Position numbers and translations under genes: made by a program
Shown here: one piece after another, positions 17,488-27,515 of the stretch
How the letters are laid out: every line of letters begins with the position of its first letter
How positions within the stretch are numbered: the first letter of the stretch is position 1
The notes under the pieces: model-generated
Seen by the model: the letters and a program-made list of their open reading frames with translations, nothing else
Database searches by the model: none
What the model was told of the DNA's origin: nothing
Source: Leifsonia aquatica H1aii
GTDB lineage: Bacteria; Actinomycetota; Actinomycetes; Actinomycetales; Microbacteriaceae
Assembly (NCBI RefSeq): GCF_000633535.1
Contig: NZ_AYMR01000009.1
Location: 372,001-436,000 of the forward strand
Direction: 5' to 3'
DNA length: 64,000 nucleotides

Positions 17488-18288
17488 TCAGGAGGCGGCG
17501 GCGCGGCTGTGCTCGCGCGCGAACTGCAGGGTCTCGCGCAGCAGGTCGAGGCGCTCCTCGCGGCTGCGCGCCTTGCGGGTGTTCACCTCGGCGACGACGG
17601 AGCCGTCCCAGCCCGTCCCGGCCAGCAGCCGCAGCACCTCGGCCACGGGCTGCGTCCCGCGCCCCGGCACCAGGTGCTCGTCGAAGACCCGCGAATCGTC
17701 GAGCGCGCCCGAACCGTCGCAGAGGTGCACGTGGTTCAGCCGGCCGCCGAGCTCCTGGGCCAGCCGCAGGCCGTCCAGGCCGCTCAGTGCGGCGTGCGAG
17801 AAGTCCAGCGTCACCGCATCGCAGTCCCAGGGGAGCGGATTCCAGCCGGGGGAGTAGGCGGCCATCGACCGGCCGGCGACCTTCCACGGGAACATGTTCT
17901 CGACCGCGATCGTCACCCGGGACGCCGCTGCGGTCGACCGCACGATGTCGAGGAAGTCGTCGGCGTAGCCCGACTGCCAGCGGAACGGGGGATGCACGAC
18001 CACGGTCCCGGCGCCGAGCGCCGCCGCCAGGTCGGCCGAGCGCTCCAGCTTCACCTGAGGGTCGCGTCCCCAGACGAAATGGGTGAGCAGCAGCACGGGC
18101 GCGTGGATGCTCAGCACGGGCATCCCGTAGCGCTCGGACAGCGCCTGCAGCGGCGCGGCCGACTGGGTGGTCTCGTCGCGCGTGACCATCACCTCGACCC
18201 CGTCGAAGCCCAGCTCGGCGGCGGTGCGGAAGGCCTCTTCGATGCCGAGCGGATACACGCAGGTCGTGCCCATGCCGATGCGGATCAC
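17488..18288 (-). CDS. Sugar phosphate isomerase/epimerase-like TIM-barrel protein
   Basis: 266 residues, matching the xylose-isomerase-like TIM-barrel (AP endonuclease 2) superfamily. Metal-site-type motifs are seen: HAP in LSIHAPVLL, VVHPPFRW, a Glu in IAVENMF, HVHLCDGSG and a late Glu in VVAEVNTRK. Cytosolic. It is a single leftward gene between convergent SGNH and divergent otsA. Substrate cannot be assigned; members act on sugars or inositol derivatives. Confidence 0.75.
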   Translation of the reverse strand: MIRIGMGTTCVYPLGIEEAFRTAAELGFDGVEVMVTRDETTQSAAPLQALSERYGMPVLSIHAPVLLLTHFVWGRDPQVKLERSADLAAALGAGTVVVHPPFRWQSGYADDFLDIVRSTAAASRVTIAVENMFPWKVAGRSMAAYSPGWNPLPWDCDAVTLDFSHAALSGLDGLRLAQELGGRLNHVHLCDGSGALDDSRVFDEHLVPGRGTQPVAEVLRLLAGTGWDGSVVAEVNTRKARSREERLDLLRETLQFAREHSRAAAS

Positions 18289-18382
18289 AGCCGAACTCTA
18301 ACCCGGGGCACTGAACGAGGCGTGACCGCCCGCCGAACGTCGTCCCCGCTCCCGCGCCCGGAACGTCCGCCGAGGACGCTGG

Positions 18383-18388
18383 TACTGT
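18383..18388 (+). promoter_or_regulatory. Candidate otsA -10 element
   Basis: TACTGT about 44 nt upstream of the probable otsA start. It overlaps the only upstream in-frame standard start (GTG 18387), which therefore would not be on the mRNA. Confidence 0.45.
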
Positions 18389-18431
18389 GGCGAGAAGCCA
18401 CCCCCACCGACGCAGAGGGAGAGGATCCACC

Positions 18432-19958
18432 ATCTCAGCGAAACCCGACACCGCAGCAGGGACCGACTCGTACGAGCTGGTCATCGTCTCGAACCGCCTC
18501 CCGGTCGACCGGGTGATCGACGACGCGGGGGAGGCGGACTGGCGTCCGTCGCCCGGGGGCCTGGTGGCGGCGCTGGAGCCGGTGATGCGGTCGCAGGACG
18601 GCGTCTGGATCGGATGGGCCGGCGTCTCCGGCGAGGAGATCGAACCCTTCCGCGCCGACGGGATCAACATCATCCCCGTCCCGCTGAGCGAGCAGGAGCT
18701 CCAGGAGTACTACGAGGGCTTCTCGAACGACACCCTGTGGCCGCTCTACCACGACGTGATCGCGCAGCCGACGTTCCATCGCGAGTGGTGGGACAGCTAT
18801 GTGAAGGTCAACCGCCGGTTCGCCGACGCCGCGGCCGCCGCCTCCTCCCACGGAGCGGTCGTGTGGGTGCACGACTATCAGTTGCAGCTCGTCCCCGCCA
18901 TGCTGCGCGAGACGCGCCCCGACCTGGTGATCGGCTTCTTCAACCACATCCCCTTCCCTCCCTACGGCATCTACTCCCAGCTGCCGTGGCGCCGCCAGAT
19001 CATCGACGGGCTGCTCGGCGCCGACGTCATCGGGTTCCAGCGCGTCGCCGACGCGGGCAACTTCTCGCGCGCCGTCCGCCGCCTCAAGGGCTACGAGACC
19101 CGCGGCCCCATCATCGAGGTGCCGATCGACACCGACGATCCCGAGGCCGGGTCGCACCGGCACGTGACGACGAACCGGCACGGCGGTCTGGCCCGGACGG
19201 TCCTCGCCCGCGCGTTCCCGATCTCCATCGACACCGAGCGGTACCAGGAGCTCGCCCGTCGCCCCGACATCCAGGCCCGTGCGCGGGAGATCCGGGAAGA
19301 GCTCGGCAACCCCGAGACGATCATGCTCGGCGTCGACCGCCTCGACTACACGAAGGGCATCGGCCACCGCCTGAAGGCCTTCGGCGAGCTGCTGCGCGAC
19401 GGAGCCCTCTCGGCGGAGGACGTCACCCTGGTGCAGGTCGCCAGCCCCAGCCGCGAGCGCGTCGAGACCTATCGCCAGCTGCGCGACGAGATCGAGCTGA
19501 CGGTCGGCCGCATCAACGGCGACTACTCGACCCTCGGCCACAGCGCCATCGCCTACCTGCACCACGGATATCCGCGGGAGGAGATGGTCGCCCTCTACCT
19601 CGCGGCGGACGTCATGCTCGTCACGGCCCTGCGCGACGGGATGAACCTGGTCGCCAAGGAGTACGTGGCCTCCCGCGTCGACGACGACGGCGTGCTCGTG
19701 CTGAGCGAGTTCGCCGGAGCCTCGGACGAGCTGCGCCAGGCCCTGCTGATCAACCCGCACGACATCGAGGGCCTCAAGGAGACCATCCTGCAGGCCGTCG
19801 CGATGCCCAAGCGCGATCGCACCCGCCGCATGCGCGCGCTGCGCAAGAAGGTGCTGACCAACGACGTCGCGCGCTGGTCCGCCTCGTTCCTCGACGCCCT
19901 CACCCGTGCCGCCCACGGCGACCACCCGCTCCAGAACCCGATGGTGAACCGCCGCTGA
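18432..19958 (+). CDS. otsA: Alpha,alpha-trehalose-phosphate synthase (OtsA), probable ATC start
   Basis: 508 residues if translation begins at ATC 18432. GT20 family: VIVSNRLPV near the start, then VWVHDYQLQLVPAML, FFNHIPFPPYGIY and LGVDRLDYTKGI, covering the UDP-glucose and glucose-6-phosphate sites. It makes trehalose-6-phosphate, which the next gene (otsB) dephosphorylates. No ATG or TTG is in frame; GTG 18387 lies in the -10. The 15-nt stretch GAGAGGATCCACCAT just here is identical to that before the cutC ATG, arguing for ATC as a non-standard start or a G-to-C change. If GTG were used, the protein would be 523 residues. Confidence 0.9.
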   Translation: MSAKPDTAAGTDSYELVIVSNRLPVDRVIDDAGEADWRPSPGGLVAALEPVMRSQDGVWIGWAGVSGEEIEPFRADGINIIPVPLSEQELQEYYEGFSNDTLWPLYHDVIAQPTFHREWWDSYVKVNRRFADAAAAASSHGAVVWVHDYQLQLVPAMLRETRPDLVIGFFNHIPFPPYGIYSQLPWRRQIIDGLLGADVIGFQRVADAGNFSRAVRRLKGYETRGPIIEVPIDTDDPEAGSHRHVTTNRHGGLARTVLARAFPISIDTERYQELARRPDIQARAREIREELGNPETIMLGVDRLDYTKGIGHRLKAFGELLRDGALSAEDVTLVQVASPSRERVETYRQLRDEIELTVGRINGDYSTLGHSAIAYLHHGYPREEMVALYLAADVMLVTALRDGMNLVAKEYVASRVDDDGVLVLSEFAGASDELRQALLINPHDIEGLKETILQAVAMPKRDRTRRMRALRKKVLTNDVARWSASFLDALTRAAHGDHPLQNPMVNRR

Positions 19959-20013
19959 CCCGGCCCGCCCCCACGCCGTCCGCCCCGCCGCCCGCTCCGA
20001 CCCGGAAAGCCGC

Positions 20014-20826
20014 ATGACCGACACCACGCCGTCCTTCCCGCCCGACTCCGCCATCGCCCTCGCCGGCGCGATCCGCCGCCTCGCCGAGACCGAGCGACTG
20101 CTCGTCGCGCTCGACTTCGACGGCACGCTGGCGCCGTTCGTGGACGTGCCCCGCGGTGCGCGTGCGCTCCCGGAGGCCAAGGCCGCCCTCGACCGGCTCG
20201 AGAAGCTGCCGGACACCTGGGTCGCGTACGTGTCCGGCCGCCCGCTGGAGAGCCTGGAAGCGGTGACGGAGGCCGACGAGGACGCGCTCCTCATCGGCTC
20301 CCACGGTGTCGAGATCCGGTTCGGCCGCGACGGCGTCTCGCTCGACCTGAGCGATCAGGAGCGCGACACCCTCGCGCGTCTCGGTGAGACGCTCCAGCAG
20401 CTGGTGGACGCATTCCCCGGGACCAAGCTCGAGGTCAAGCCGGTCGGCTTCGGCGTGCACTACCGCACGGTCGAGGGCGACCGCGGACCCGAGGTGGTGC
20501 GCCGCGCGTACGACGCGGCCGCGGCCGTCAGCGACGCGCTCACGGTGCGCGACGGCAAGGACATCATCGAGTTCTCCGTCCGTGGCGCCGACAAGGGGGA
20601 CGGGATCGAGCGGCTGCGGGAGTACACCCGGGCAAGCGCGGTCCTCTTCGCGGGAGACGACGTCACCGACGAGGACGGCCTGCGCGTCCTGCGGCCTCGG
20701 GACGGCGACGTGGGCGTCAAGGTGGGCGCGGGGGAGACCGCGGCCGAGTACCGGGTGGCGGACGAGCGGGCGATCGCCACGCTGCTGACACTGCTCGCGG
20801 AGGCGCGCGCGTCCTTCACCGCCTGA
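20014..20826 (+). CDS. otsB: Trehalose-phosphatase (OtsB)
   Basis: 270 residues, HAD-superfamily. Motif I LDFDGTLAPF (about 34-43) with nucleophile Asp, motif II VSGRPL, motif III Lys in ADKGDGI and motif IV FAGDDVTDEDG. It converts trehalose-6-phosphate to trehalose in the cytosol. It lies 55 bp downstream of otsA on the same strand, so the two form a trehalose synthesis operon. Confidence 0.95.
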   Translation: MTDTTPSFPPDSAIALAGAIRRLAETERLLVALDFDGTLAPFVDVPRGARALPEAKAALDRLEKLPDTWVAYVSGRPLESLEAVTEADEDALLIGSHGVEIRFGRDGVSLDLSDQERDTLARLGETLQQLVDAFPGTKLEVKPVGFGVHYRTVEGDRGPEVVRRAYDAAAAVSDALTVRDGKDIIEFSVRGADKGDGIERLREYTRASAVLFAGDDVTDEDGLRVLRPRDGDVGVKVGAGETAAEYRVADERAIATLLTLLAEARASFTA

Positions 20827-20888
20827 GCCGCGGCCGGCCCTCTCCACCGATCCCGCGCCGCATGGTCGGAGCGGCATGCGAGAAGTCC

Positions 20889-20894
20889 TAGAGT
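20889..20894 (+). promoter_or_regulatory. Candidate leaderless ilvD -10
   Basis: TAGAGT ends 6 nt before the ilvD ATG (20901), with no ribosome site between, so the ilvD mRNA probably begins at the ATG. No good -35 is seen. Confidence 0.45.
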
Positions 20895-20900
20895 TGTCCC

Positions 20901-22595
20901 ATGCCAGAGATCGATTGGAAGCCGCGCTCGCGCGTCGTCACCGACGGAATCGAAGCCACGACGAGCCGGGGCATGCTCCGCGCCGTCGGCATGGGCGATG
21001 AGGACTGGGAGAAGCCGCAGATCGGCATCGCCAGCTCCTGGAACGAGATCACCCCCTGCAACCTCTCCCTCGACCGCCTCGCGCAGGGCGCCAAAGAAGG
21101 CGTGCACTCCGGCGGAGGATACCCGCTCCAGTTCGGCACCATCTCCGTCTCCGACGGCATCTCGATGGGCCACGAGGGCATGCACTTCTCGCTGGTCTCG
21201 CGCGAGGTCATCGCCGACTCGGTCGAGACGGTCATGATGGCCGAGCGCCTCGACGGGACCGTGCTGCTCGCCGGCTGCGACAAGTCGCTGCCGGGCATGC
21301 TCATGGCGGCCGCCCGACTCGACCTCTCCGCGGTCTTCCTCTATGCGGGCTCGATCGCGCCCGGCTGGGTCAAGCTGTCGGACGGAACTGAGAAGGATGT
21401 CACGATCATCGACTCCTTCGAGGCCGTCGGCGCCTGCAAGGCGGGCAAGATGAGCGAGGAGGACCTCAAGCGCATCGAGTGCGCCATCGCCCCGGGCGAG
21501 GGCGCCTGCGGCGGCATGTACACCGCGAACACCATGGCGTCCGTCGCCGAGGCGCTCGGTATGAGCCTCCCCGGTTCGGCCGCCCCGCCGTCGGCCGACC
21601 GTCGCCGCGACTACTTCGCGCACCGCTCGGGCGAGGCCGTCGTCAACCTGCTCAAGCTCGGCATCACCGCCCGCGACATCCTCACCAAGAAGGCGTTCGA
21701 GAACGCGATCGCGGTCGCGATGGCGTTCGGCGGCTCGACCAACGTGGTGCTCCACCTGCTCGCCATCGCGAACGAGGCCGAGGTCGAGCTCACGATCGAC
21801 GACTTCAACCGCATCGGCGACAAGGTCCCGCACATCGGCGACCTCAAGCCGTTCGGCAAGTACGTGATGAACGACGTCGACCGTCACGGCGGCGTCCCGG
21901 TGGTCATGAAGGCCCTGCTCGACGCGGGACTCATCCACGGAGACTGCCTCACGGTCACCGGCAAGACCGTCGCCGAGAACCTCGCCGAGATCAACCCGCC
22001 CGCTCCGGACGGCGAGGTCATGCGCACGCTCGACAACCCGATCCACGCCACGGGCGGCATCACGATCCTCAAGGGGACGTTCGCGCCCGAGGGCGCCGTG
22101 GTGAAGACGGCCGGGTTCGACGCCCAGGTCTTCGAGGGCCCGGCCCGGGTGTTCGAGCGCGAGCGCGCCGCGATGGACGCCCTCACGGAGGGCCGCATCA
22201 ACGCCGGCGACGTGGTGGTCATCCGGTACGAGGGACCCAAGGGCGGCCCGGGCATGCGTGAGATGCTCGCCATCACCGCGGCCATCAAGGGCGCGGGGCT
22301 CGGCAAGGATGTACTACTATTGACGGACGGACGATTCTCAGGCGGCACAACCGGCCTGTGCATCGGCCACATAGCACCCGAAGCGGTGGACGCAGGTCCC
22401 ATCGCCTTCGTGCGCGATGGTGATCTGATACGGGTCGATATCGCGGCTCGCTCCCTCGACCTACTTGTCGACGAGTCAGAGCTGACCGCCCGCCGTGACG
22501 GCTGGGCTCCTCTTCCTCCGCGCTATACCCGTGGCGTTCTCGCGAAGTACTCCAAGCTCGTGCGTTCTGCAGCAGAAGGCGCGGTCACGGGGTAG
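20901..22595 (+). CDS. ilvD: Dihydroxy-acid dehydratase (IlvD)
   Basis: 564 residues, full length. Fe-S cluster and active-site motifs: [12 protein letters not shown] and [10 protein letters not shown], plus a late TDGRFSGGT. It dehydrates dihydroxy-isovalerate and dihydroxy-methylvalerate in valine and isoleucine synthesis. It precedes ilvBNC. The last ~95 codons (from 22311) change in codon choice: GTA CTA CTA TTG, then TCA, ACA, ATA, GCA, CTA, GCT and CGT, which are rare in the rest of the gene and window. The protein itself is intact. Confidence 0.97.
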   Translation: MPEIDWKPRSRVVTDGIEATTSRGMLRAVGMGDEDWEKPQIGIASSWNEITPCNLSLDRLAQGAKEGVHSGGGYPLQFGTISVSDGISMGHEGMHFSLVSREVIADSVETVMMAERLDGTVLLAGCDKSLPGMLMAAARLDLSAVFLYAGSIAPGWVKLSDGTEKDVTIIDSFEAVGACKAGKMSEEDLKRIECAIAPGEGACGGMYTANTMASVAEALGMSLPGSAAPPSADRRRDYFAHRSGEAVVNLLKLGITARDILTKKAFENAIAVAMAFGGSTNVVLHLLAIANEAEVELTIDDFNRIGDKVPHIGDLKPFGKYVMNDVDRHGGVPVVMKALLDAGLIHGDCLTVTGKTVAENLAEINPPAPDGEVMRTLDNPIHATGGITILKGTFAPEGAVVKTAGFDAQVFEGPARVFERERAAMDALTEGRINAGDVVVIRYEGPKGGPGMREMLAITAAIKGAGLGKDVLLLTDGRFSGGTTGLCIGHIAPEAVDAGPIAFVRDGDLIRVDIAARSLDLLVDESELTARRDGWAPLPPRYTRGVLAKYSKLVRSAAEGAVTG

Positions 22596-22649
22596 CCCTT
22601 CGCTCTCCAGCAGTATCAACCGTTTCGTACGTAAGGGACCGATAAAGGC

Positions 22650-24458
22650 ATGTCCTCGGATGCAACCCCCCACACCGTGTTGCCCTCCGCGACGCCCGGC
22701 AAGGCGTCGCCCGAACAGCTGACCGGATCGCAGTCGGTCGTCCGCACCCTCGAGCTCCTGGGCGTCACCGACGTCTTCGGACTCCCGGGCGGCGCGATCC
22801 TCCCGATCTACGACGCGATCGTGGACTCGTCCAAGATCCGTCACATCCTCGTCCGCCACGAGCAGGGCGGCGGCCACGCCGCCGAAGGCTACGCGGCCGC
22901 CTCGAACAAGGTCGGCGTCGCCATGGCGACGTCCGGCCCGGGCGCGACGAACCTCGTCACCGCGATCATGGACGCGCACATGGACTCCGTCCCCGTCGTG
23001 TTCATCACCGGCCAGGTGTTCTCGACCCTCATGGGGACGGACGCCTTCCAGGAGGCGGACATCGTCGGCATCACCATGCCGATCACGAAGCACTCCTTCC
23101 TGGTGAAGCGCGTCGAGGACATCCCGGCCACCATCGCCGCGGCCTACCACATCGCCGGGACGGGTCGCCCGGGTCCGGTGCTCGTCGACATCACCAAGGA
23201 CGCGCAGCAGAACACCGCGCCGTTCGTCTGGCCGCCCAAGGTCGACCTCCCGGGCTACCGGCCGATCACCAAGGCACACGGCAAGCAGATCGTCGCCGCG
23301 GCCCAGCTGCTCGTCGAGAGCAAGAAGCCGGTCCTCTACGTGGGCGGCGGCGTCATCCGCTCGCGCGCATCGCAGGAGCTGCTGGAGCTCGCCGAGACGA
23401 TCGGCGCCCCCGTGGTCACCACGCTGATGGCGCGCGGCGCCTTCCCGGACTCCCACCAGCAGCACCTCGGAATGCCGGGGATGCACGGCACGGTCCCGGC
23501 CGTGCTGGCGCTCCAGGAGTCCGACCTCATCGTGTCGCTCGGCGCGCGGTTCGACGACCGCGTCACCGGCAACACCTCCCTCTTCGCGCCCAACGCGAAG
23601 ATCGTGCACGTCGACGTCGACCCGGCCGAGATCTCCAAGATCCGCGTCGCCGACGTCCCCATCGTCGGCGATGCCAAGGACGTCATCGTCGATCTGACCG
23701 CCGCGTTCCAGGACGCGTCCGCGTCGGCCGGTGCGCCCGACATCGTCGAGTGGTGGACCTACCTGAACGGGCTCCGCGAGGAGTTCCCGCTCGGGTACAG
23801 CGAGACGAGCGACGGCCTCCTGGCTCCGCAGTTCGTGATCAAGCGCATCGGCGAGCTGACCGGCCCGGAGGCGATCTACACCGCCGGCGTCGGACAGCAC
23901 CAGATGTGGGCCGCGCAGTTCATCAAGTACGAGCGTCCCAACTCGTGGCTGAACTCGGGCGGCGCCGGCACCATGGGCTACTCGGTGCCCGCCGCGATGG
24001 GCGCCAAGGTCGCCCAGCCCGACCGCACGGTGTGGTCGATCGACGGCGACGGCTGCTTCCAGATGACCAATCAGGAGCTCGCCACCGCCACGCTCAACAA
24101 CATCCCGATCAAGGTCGCGATCATCAACAACTCGTCGCTCGGCATGGTGCGGCAGTGGCAGACGCTGTTCTACGACGGTCGCTACTCGAACACCGACCTC
24201 AACACGGGGCACGACACCGTGCGCGTCCCGGACTTCGTGAAGCTGGCCGAGGCGTACGGCGCCCTCGGCATCCGCGTCACGAAGGAGGAAGAGGTGGATG
24301 CGGCCATCACACTCGCCCTGGAGACGAACGACCGCCCGGTCGTGATCGACTTCGTGGTGAGCGCCGACGCCATGGTGTGGCCGATGGTGCCGCAGGGCGT
24401 CAGCAACAGCTACGTCCAGTACGCCCGCGACCACAGCCCCGCCTTCGGAGAGGAGTGA
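22650..24458 (+). CDS. ilvB: Acetolactate synthase large subunit (IlvB)
   Basis: 602 residues, ThDP enzyme. N-terminal pyrimidine-binding part with [13 protein letters not shown] and the Glu in [14 protein letters not shown]-terminal ThDP motif [12 protein letters not shown]...INN. It joins pyruvate (or pyruvate and 2-oxobutyrate) in the first common step of branched-chain amino acid synthesis, with the IlvN subunit. The short 54-bp spacer after ilvD has no clear leader peptide or attenuator. Confidence 0.97.
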   Translation: MSSDATPHTVLPSATPGKASPEQLTGSQSVVRTLELLGVTDVFGLPGGAILPIYDAIVDSSKIRHILVRHEQGGGHAAEGYAAASNKVGVAMATSGPGATNLVTAIMDAHMDSVPVVFITGQVFSTLMGTDAFQEADIVGITMPITKHSFLVKRVEDIPATIAAAYHIAGTGRPGPVLVDITKDAQQNTAPFVWPPKVDLPGYRPITKAHGKQIVAAAQLLVESKKPVLYVGGGVIRSRASQELLELAETIGAPVVTTLMARGAFPDSHQQHLGMPGMHGTVPAVLALQESDLIVSLGARFDDRVTGNTSLFAPNAKIVHVDVDPAEISKIRVADVPIVGDAKDVIVDLTAAFQDASASAGAPDIVEWWTYLNGLREEFPLGYSETSDGLLAPQFVIKRIGELTGPEAIYTAGVGQHQMWAAQFIKYERPNSWLNSGGAGTMGYSVPAAMGAKVAQPDRTVWSIDGDGCFQMTNQELATATLNNIPIKVAIINNSSLGMVRQWQTLFYDGRYSNTDLNTGHDTVRVPDFVKLAEAYGALGIRVTKEEEVDAAITLALETNDRPVVIDFVVSADAMVWPMVPQGVSNSYVQYARDHSPAFGEE

Positions 24459-24463
24459 CCCCC

Positions 24464-24988
24464 GTGAGCACGACCGGTATCACCACCCATGTCCTGAGCC
24501 TCCTCGTGGAGGACAAGCCCGGCCTGCTGACCCGCGTCGCCGGCCTGTTCGCCCGGCGCGGGTTCAACATCCACTCGCTCGCGGTGGGCACCAGCGAGGT
24601 CGAAGGGCTCTCGCGCATCACCGTGGTCGTCGACGTCGAGGGCCTGCCGCTCGAGCAGGTCACCAAGCAGCTCAACAAGCTGATCAACGTCATCAAGATC
24701 GTGGAGCTCGACCCGGCCCAGTCGGTGCAGCGCGAGCACCTGCTCATCAAGGTGCGCGTCGACAACTCCACCCGCTCCCAGGTCCTGGAGGCGGTCAATC
24801 TGTTCCGCGCCCGCGTCGTCGACGTGGCCACGGACGCGCTCGTGATCGAGGTCACGGGCGACTCCGGCAAGACCCAGGCACTGCTCAAGGTGCTCGAGCC
24901 CTACGGGATCAAGGAGATGGCCCAGTCGGGTCTGCTCGCGATCGGACGCGGTTCGAAGTCGATCACCGAGCGCGTCTTCAAGAACTGA
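24464..24988 (+). CDS. ilvN: Acetolactate synthase small (regulatory) subunit (IlvN)
   Basis: 174 residues from GTG 24464, 5 nt after the ilvB stop and behind GGAGAGGAG. An N-terminal ACT domain (HVLSLLVEDKPGLLTRVAGLFARRGFN) binds feedback valine, and a C-terminal subunit domain ends ITERVFKN. It activates IlvB and gives it feedback control. A GTG at 24455 is possible but sits too close to the ribosome site. Confidence 0.96.
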   Translation: MSTTGITTHVLSLLVEDKPGLLTRVAGLFARRGFNIHSLAVGTSEVEGLSRITVVVDVEGLPLEQVTKQLNKLINVIKIVELDPAQSVQREHLLIKVRVDNSTRSQVLEAVNLFRARVVDVATDALVIEVTGDSGKTQALLKVLEPYGIKEMAQSGLLAIGRGSKSITERVFKN

Positions 24989-26092
<1,104 letters not shown>

Positions 26093-26135
26093 CCCAGCGC
26101 ACCGACCGCTGCCGCATGACGGCAGGCTAGCCTGA

Positions 26136-26183
26136 GGGGTGCCGCGTTCCTTCCGTTCCGACGGGAGCGGAGCGCGGCACCCC
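26136..26183 (+). terminator. ilvC hairpin terminator
   Basis: GGGGTGCCGCG (26136-26146) pairs perfectly with 26173-26183 over a 26-nt loop, 43 nt after the ilvC stop. It also lies 22 nt before the cutC start, so it may act as an attenuator or leader structure for cutC. Confidence 0.65.
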
Positions 26184-26205
26184 TTCGTCGTCGAGAGGAT
26201 CCACC

Positions 26206-26943
26206 ATGCCCCGTCCGGCCGTCGAGATCGCCGTGCAGGATGCGCCCGGCGTGCGCATCGCCCTCGCGGAGGGCGCCGACCGGGTCGAGCTCTGCTCCGC
26301 GCTCGGACTCGGGGGGCTGACGCCGTCGGCCGGCCTGCTGCGCAGTGCCGTCGAGCTGGCCGAGTCGGCCTCCCGCCCTCGCTTCGTGCACGTGCTGGTT
26401 CGCCCCCGCGGCGGGGGATTCGTCTACGCGGAGGACGAGCTGGCGACCATGCTGGCGGACGTCCGCTTCGCCCGTGAGGCGGGGGCCGGCGGCGTCGTCG
26501 TCGGCGCCCTCGACGACCGGGGCGCGCTCGACCTGCCTGCGATCGAGCGACTCGTCGCCGCCGCGGACGGCCTGGAGGTGACCTTCCACCGCGCCCTGGA
26601 CATCGTGGCCGACCCCGCGACCGCCGTGGCGACGCTGGCCTCCCTCGGGGTGACCCGGGTGCTGACCTCGGGCGGTGCGCCGCGCAGCATCGACGGCGCG
26701 GCGGTGCTCGCCGGACTCGTCGCGCGGGCGGCGGGCCGCGTGCAGATCATGGCGGGCGGGGGAGTGCGGGTCGACGACATCCCGGCCCTCGTCACCGCGG
26801 GGGTCGACGCGGTGCACCTCTCGGCGCGCGACACCGTGCACGGCGCCCCCAGCGGTCCGGGCGGCGGCGACACCGCCTACGACATCACCGACCCGTCGGT
26901 CGTGCACGCCGCGGTGGCCGCCGCCGGGCTCGCGCGCGGGTAG
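26206..26943 (+). CDS. cutC: CutC family protein (copper homeostasis)
   Basis: 245 residues, TIM-barrel of the CutC family. Motifs VEIAVQD, ADRVELCSALGLGGLTPS, FVHVLVRPRGGGFVY, VTFHRALD and VLTSGG are all present. CutC proteins were linked to copper handling, but their biochemical function is debated. The start is fixed by GAGAGGATCCACC just before the ATG, a leader shared with otsA. Convergent with the DoxX-like gene. Confidence 0.9.
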   Translation: MPRPAVEIAVQDAPGVRIALAEGADRVELCSALGLGGLTPSAGLLRSAVELAESASRPRFVHVLVRPRGGGFVYAEDELATMLADVRFAREAGAGGVVVGALDDRGALDLPAIERLVAAADGLEVTFHRALDIVADPATAVATLASLGVTRVLTSGGAPRSIDGAAVLAGLVARAAGRVQIMAGGGVRVDDIPALVTAGVDAVHLSARDTVHGAPSGPGGGDTAYDITDPSVVHAAVAAAGLARG

Positions 26944-26986
26944 ACGGTCACGCGCAGGCACTCCGTCCCGGCACCGCGCCCACCCC

Positions 26987-27376
26987 TCAGAGCGCGCAGA
27001 CGACGCAGAGACCGATCAGCAGCAGCTGCAGGAGCGCGCGCGGGACCAGGGGAGTCCCGAACGCGCCGAACCGTTGCGGGTGCCGGGCCGCGTAGGCGTT
27101 CGCCGGGAACACGGCGATGAGGAACACGACCAGGCAGACCGCCGCGGCGACGCGCGTGGCCGGCACGAGGAGACCGACGCCGCCCGCCAGCTCGCAGACG
27201 CCGGTGAACGCCACCAGCACCGGAGGTGCGAGCACGCCCGTCCCGCGCAGGGCCGGCGGGATCATGGCGGCCATCCCGCGCGCGGGCCCCGGGACGAAGT
27301 GCAGGGCGCCCATCACGACGAAGACCACCGCCAGAGCCACCCTGGTCACGAGTTGGACGATCTCGAACACGCTCAT
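26987..27376 (-). CDS. DoxX-family membrane protein
   Basis: 129 residues, four transmembrane helices (about 6-24, 48-70, 75-95, 108-128), with GALHFVPGPARGMAAMIPP after the first helix as in DoxX/DoxD-like proteins. The start ATG 27376 has GGAGG upstream. The role of this small family is poorly defined. Divergent from serA. Confidence 0.8.
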   Translation of the reverse strand: MSVFEIVQLVTRVALAVVFVVMGALHFVPGPARGMAAMIPPALRGTGVLAPPVLVAFTGVCELAGGVGLLVPATRVAAAVCLVVFLIAVFPANAYAARHPQRFGAFGTPLVPRALLQLLLIGLCVVCAL

Positions 27377-27433
27377 CGCCCCATCCTCCCCCGGGCGGCC
27401 GTAACGCGGCGAAAGCAGGCCCCGCGTGGCCGC

Positions 27434-27439
27434 TAGAGT
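27434..27439 (+). promoter_or_regulatory. Candidate serA -10
   Basis: TAGAGT, about 76 nt upstream of the serA GTG, in the doxX-serA divergent space. No strong -35 seen. Confidence 0.35.
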
Positions 27440-27515
27440 TAAGCCGGACCCGCGCCCCAACGCCCGTGGCGCTCTTCATTCCCAAGCCAGCCCTGCACTC
27501 GAAGGAATCTGCCAC

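Noticed and set aside
22596-22649. An attenuator with leader peptide before ilvB
   Set aside because: The 54-nt spacer has no small open frame rich in Val, Leu or Ile and no clear terminator/antiterminator pair.
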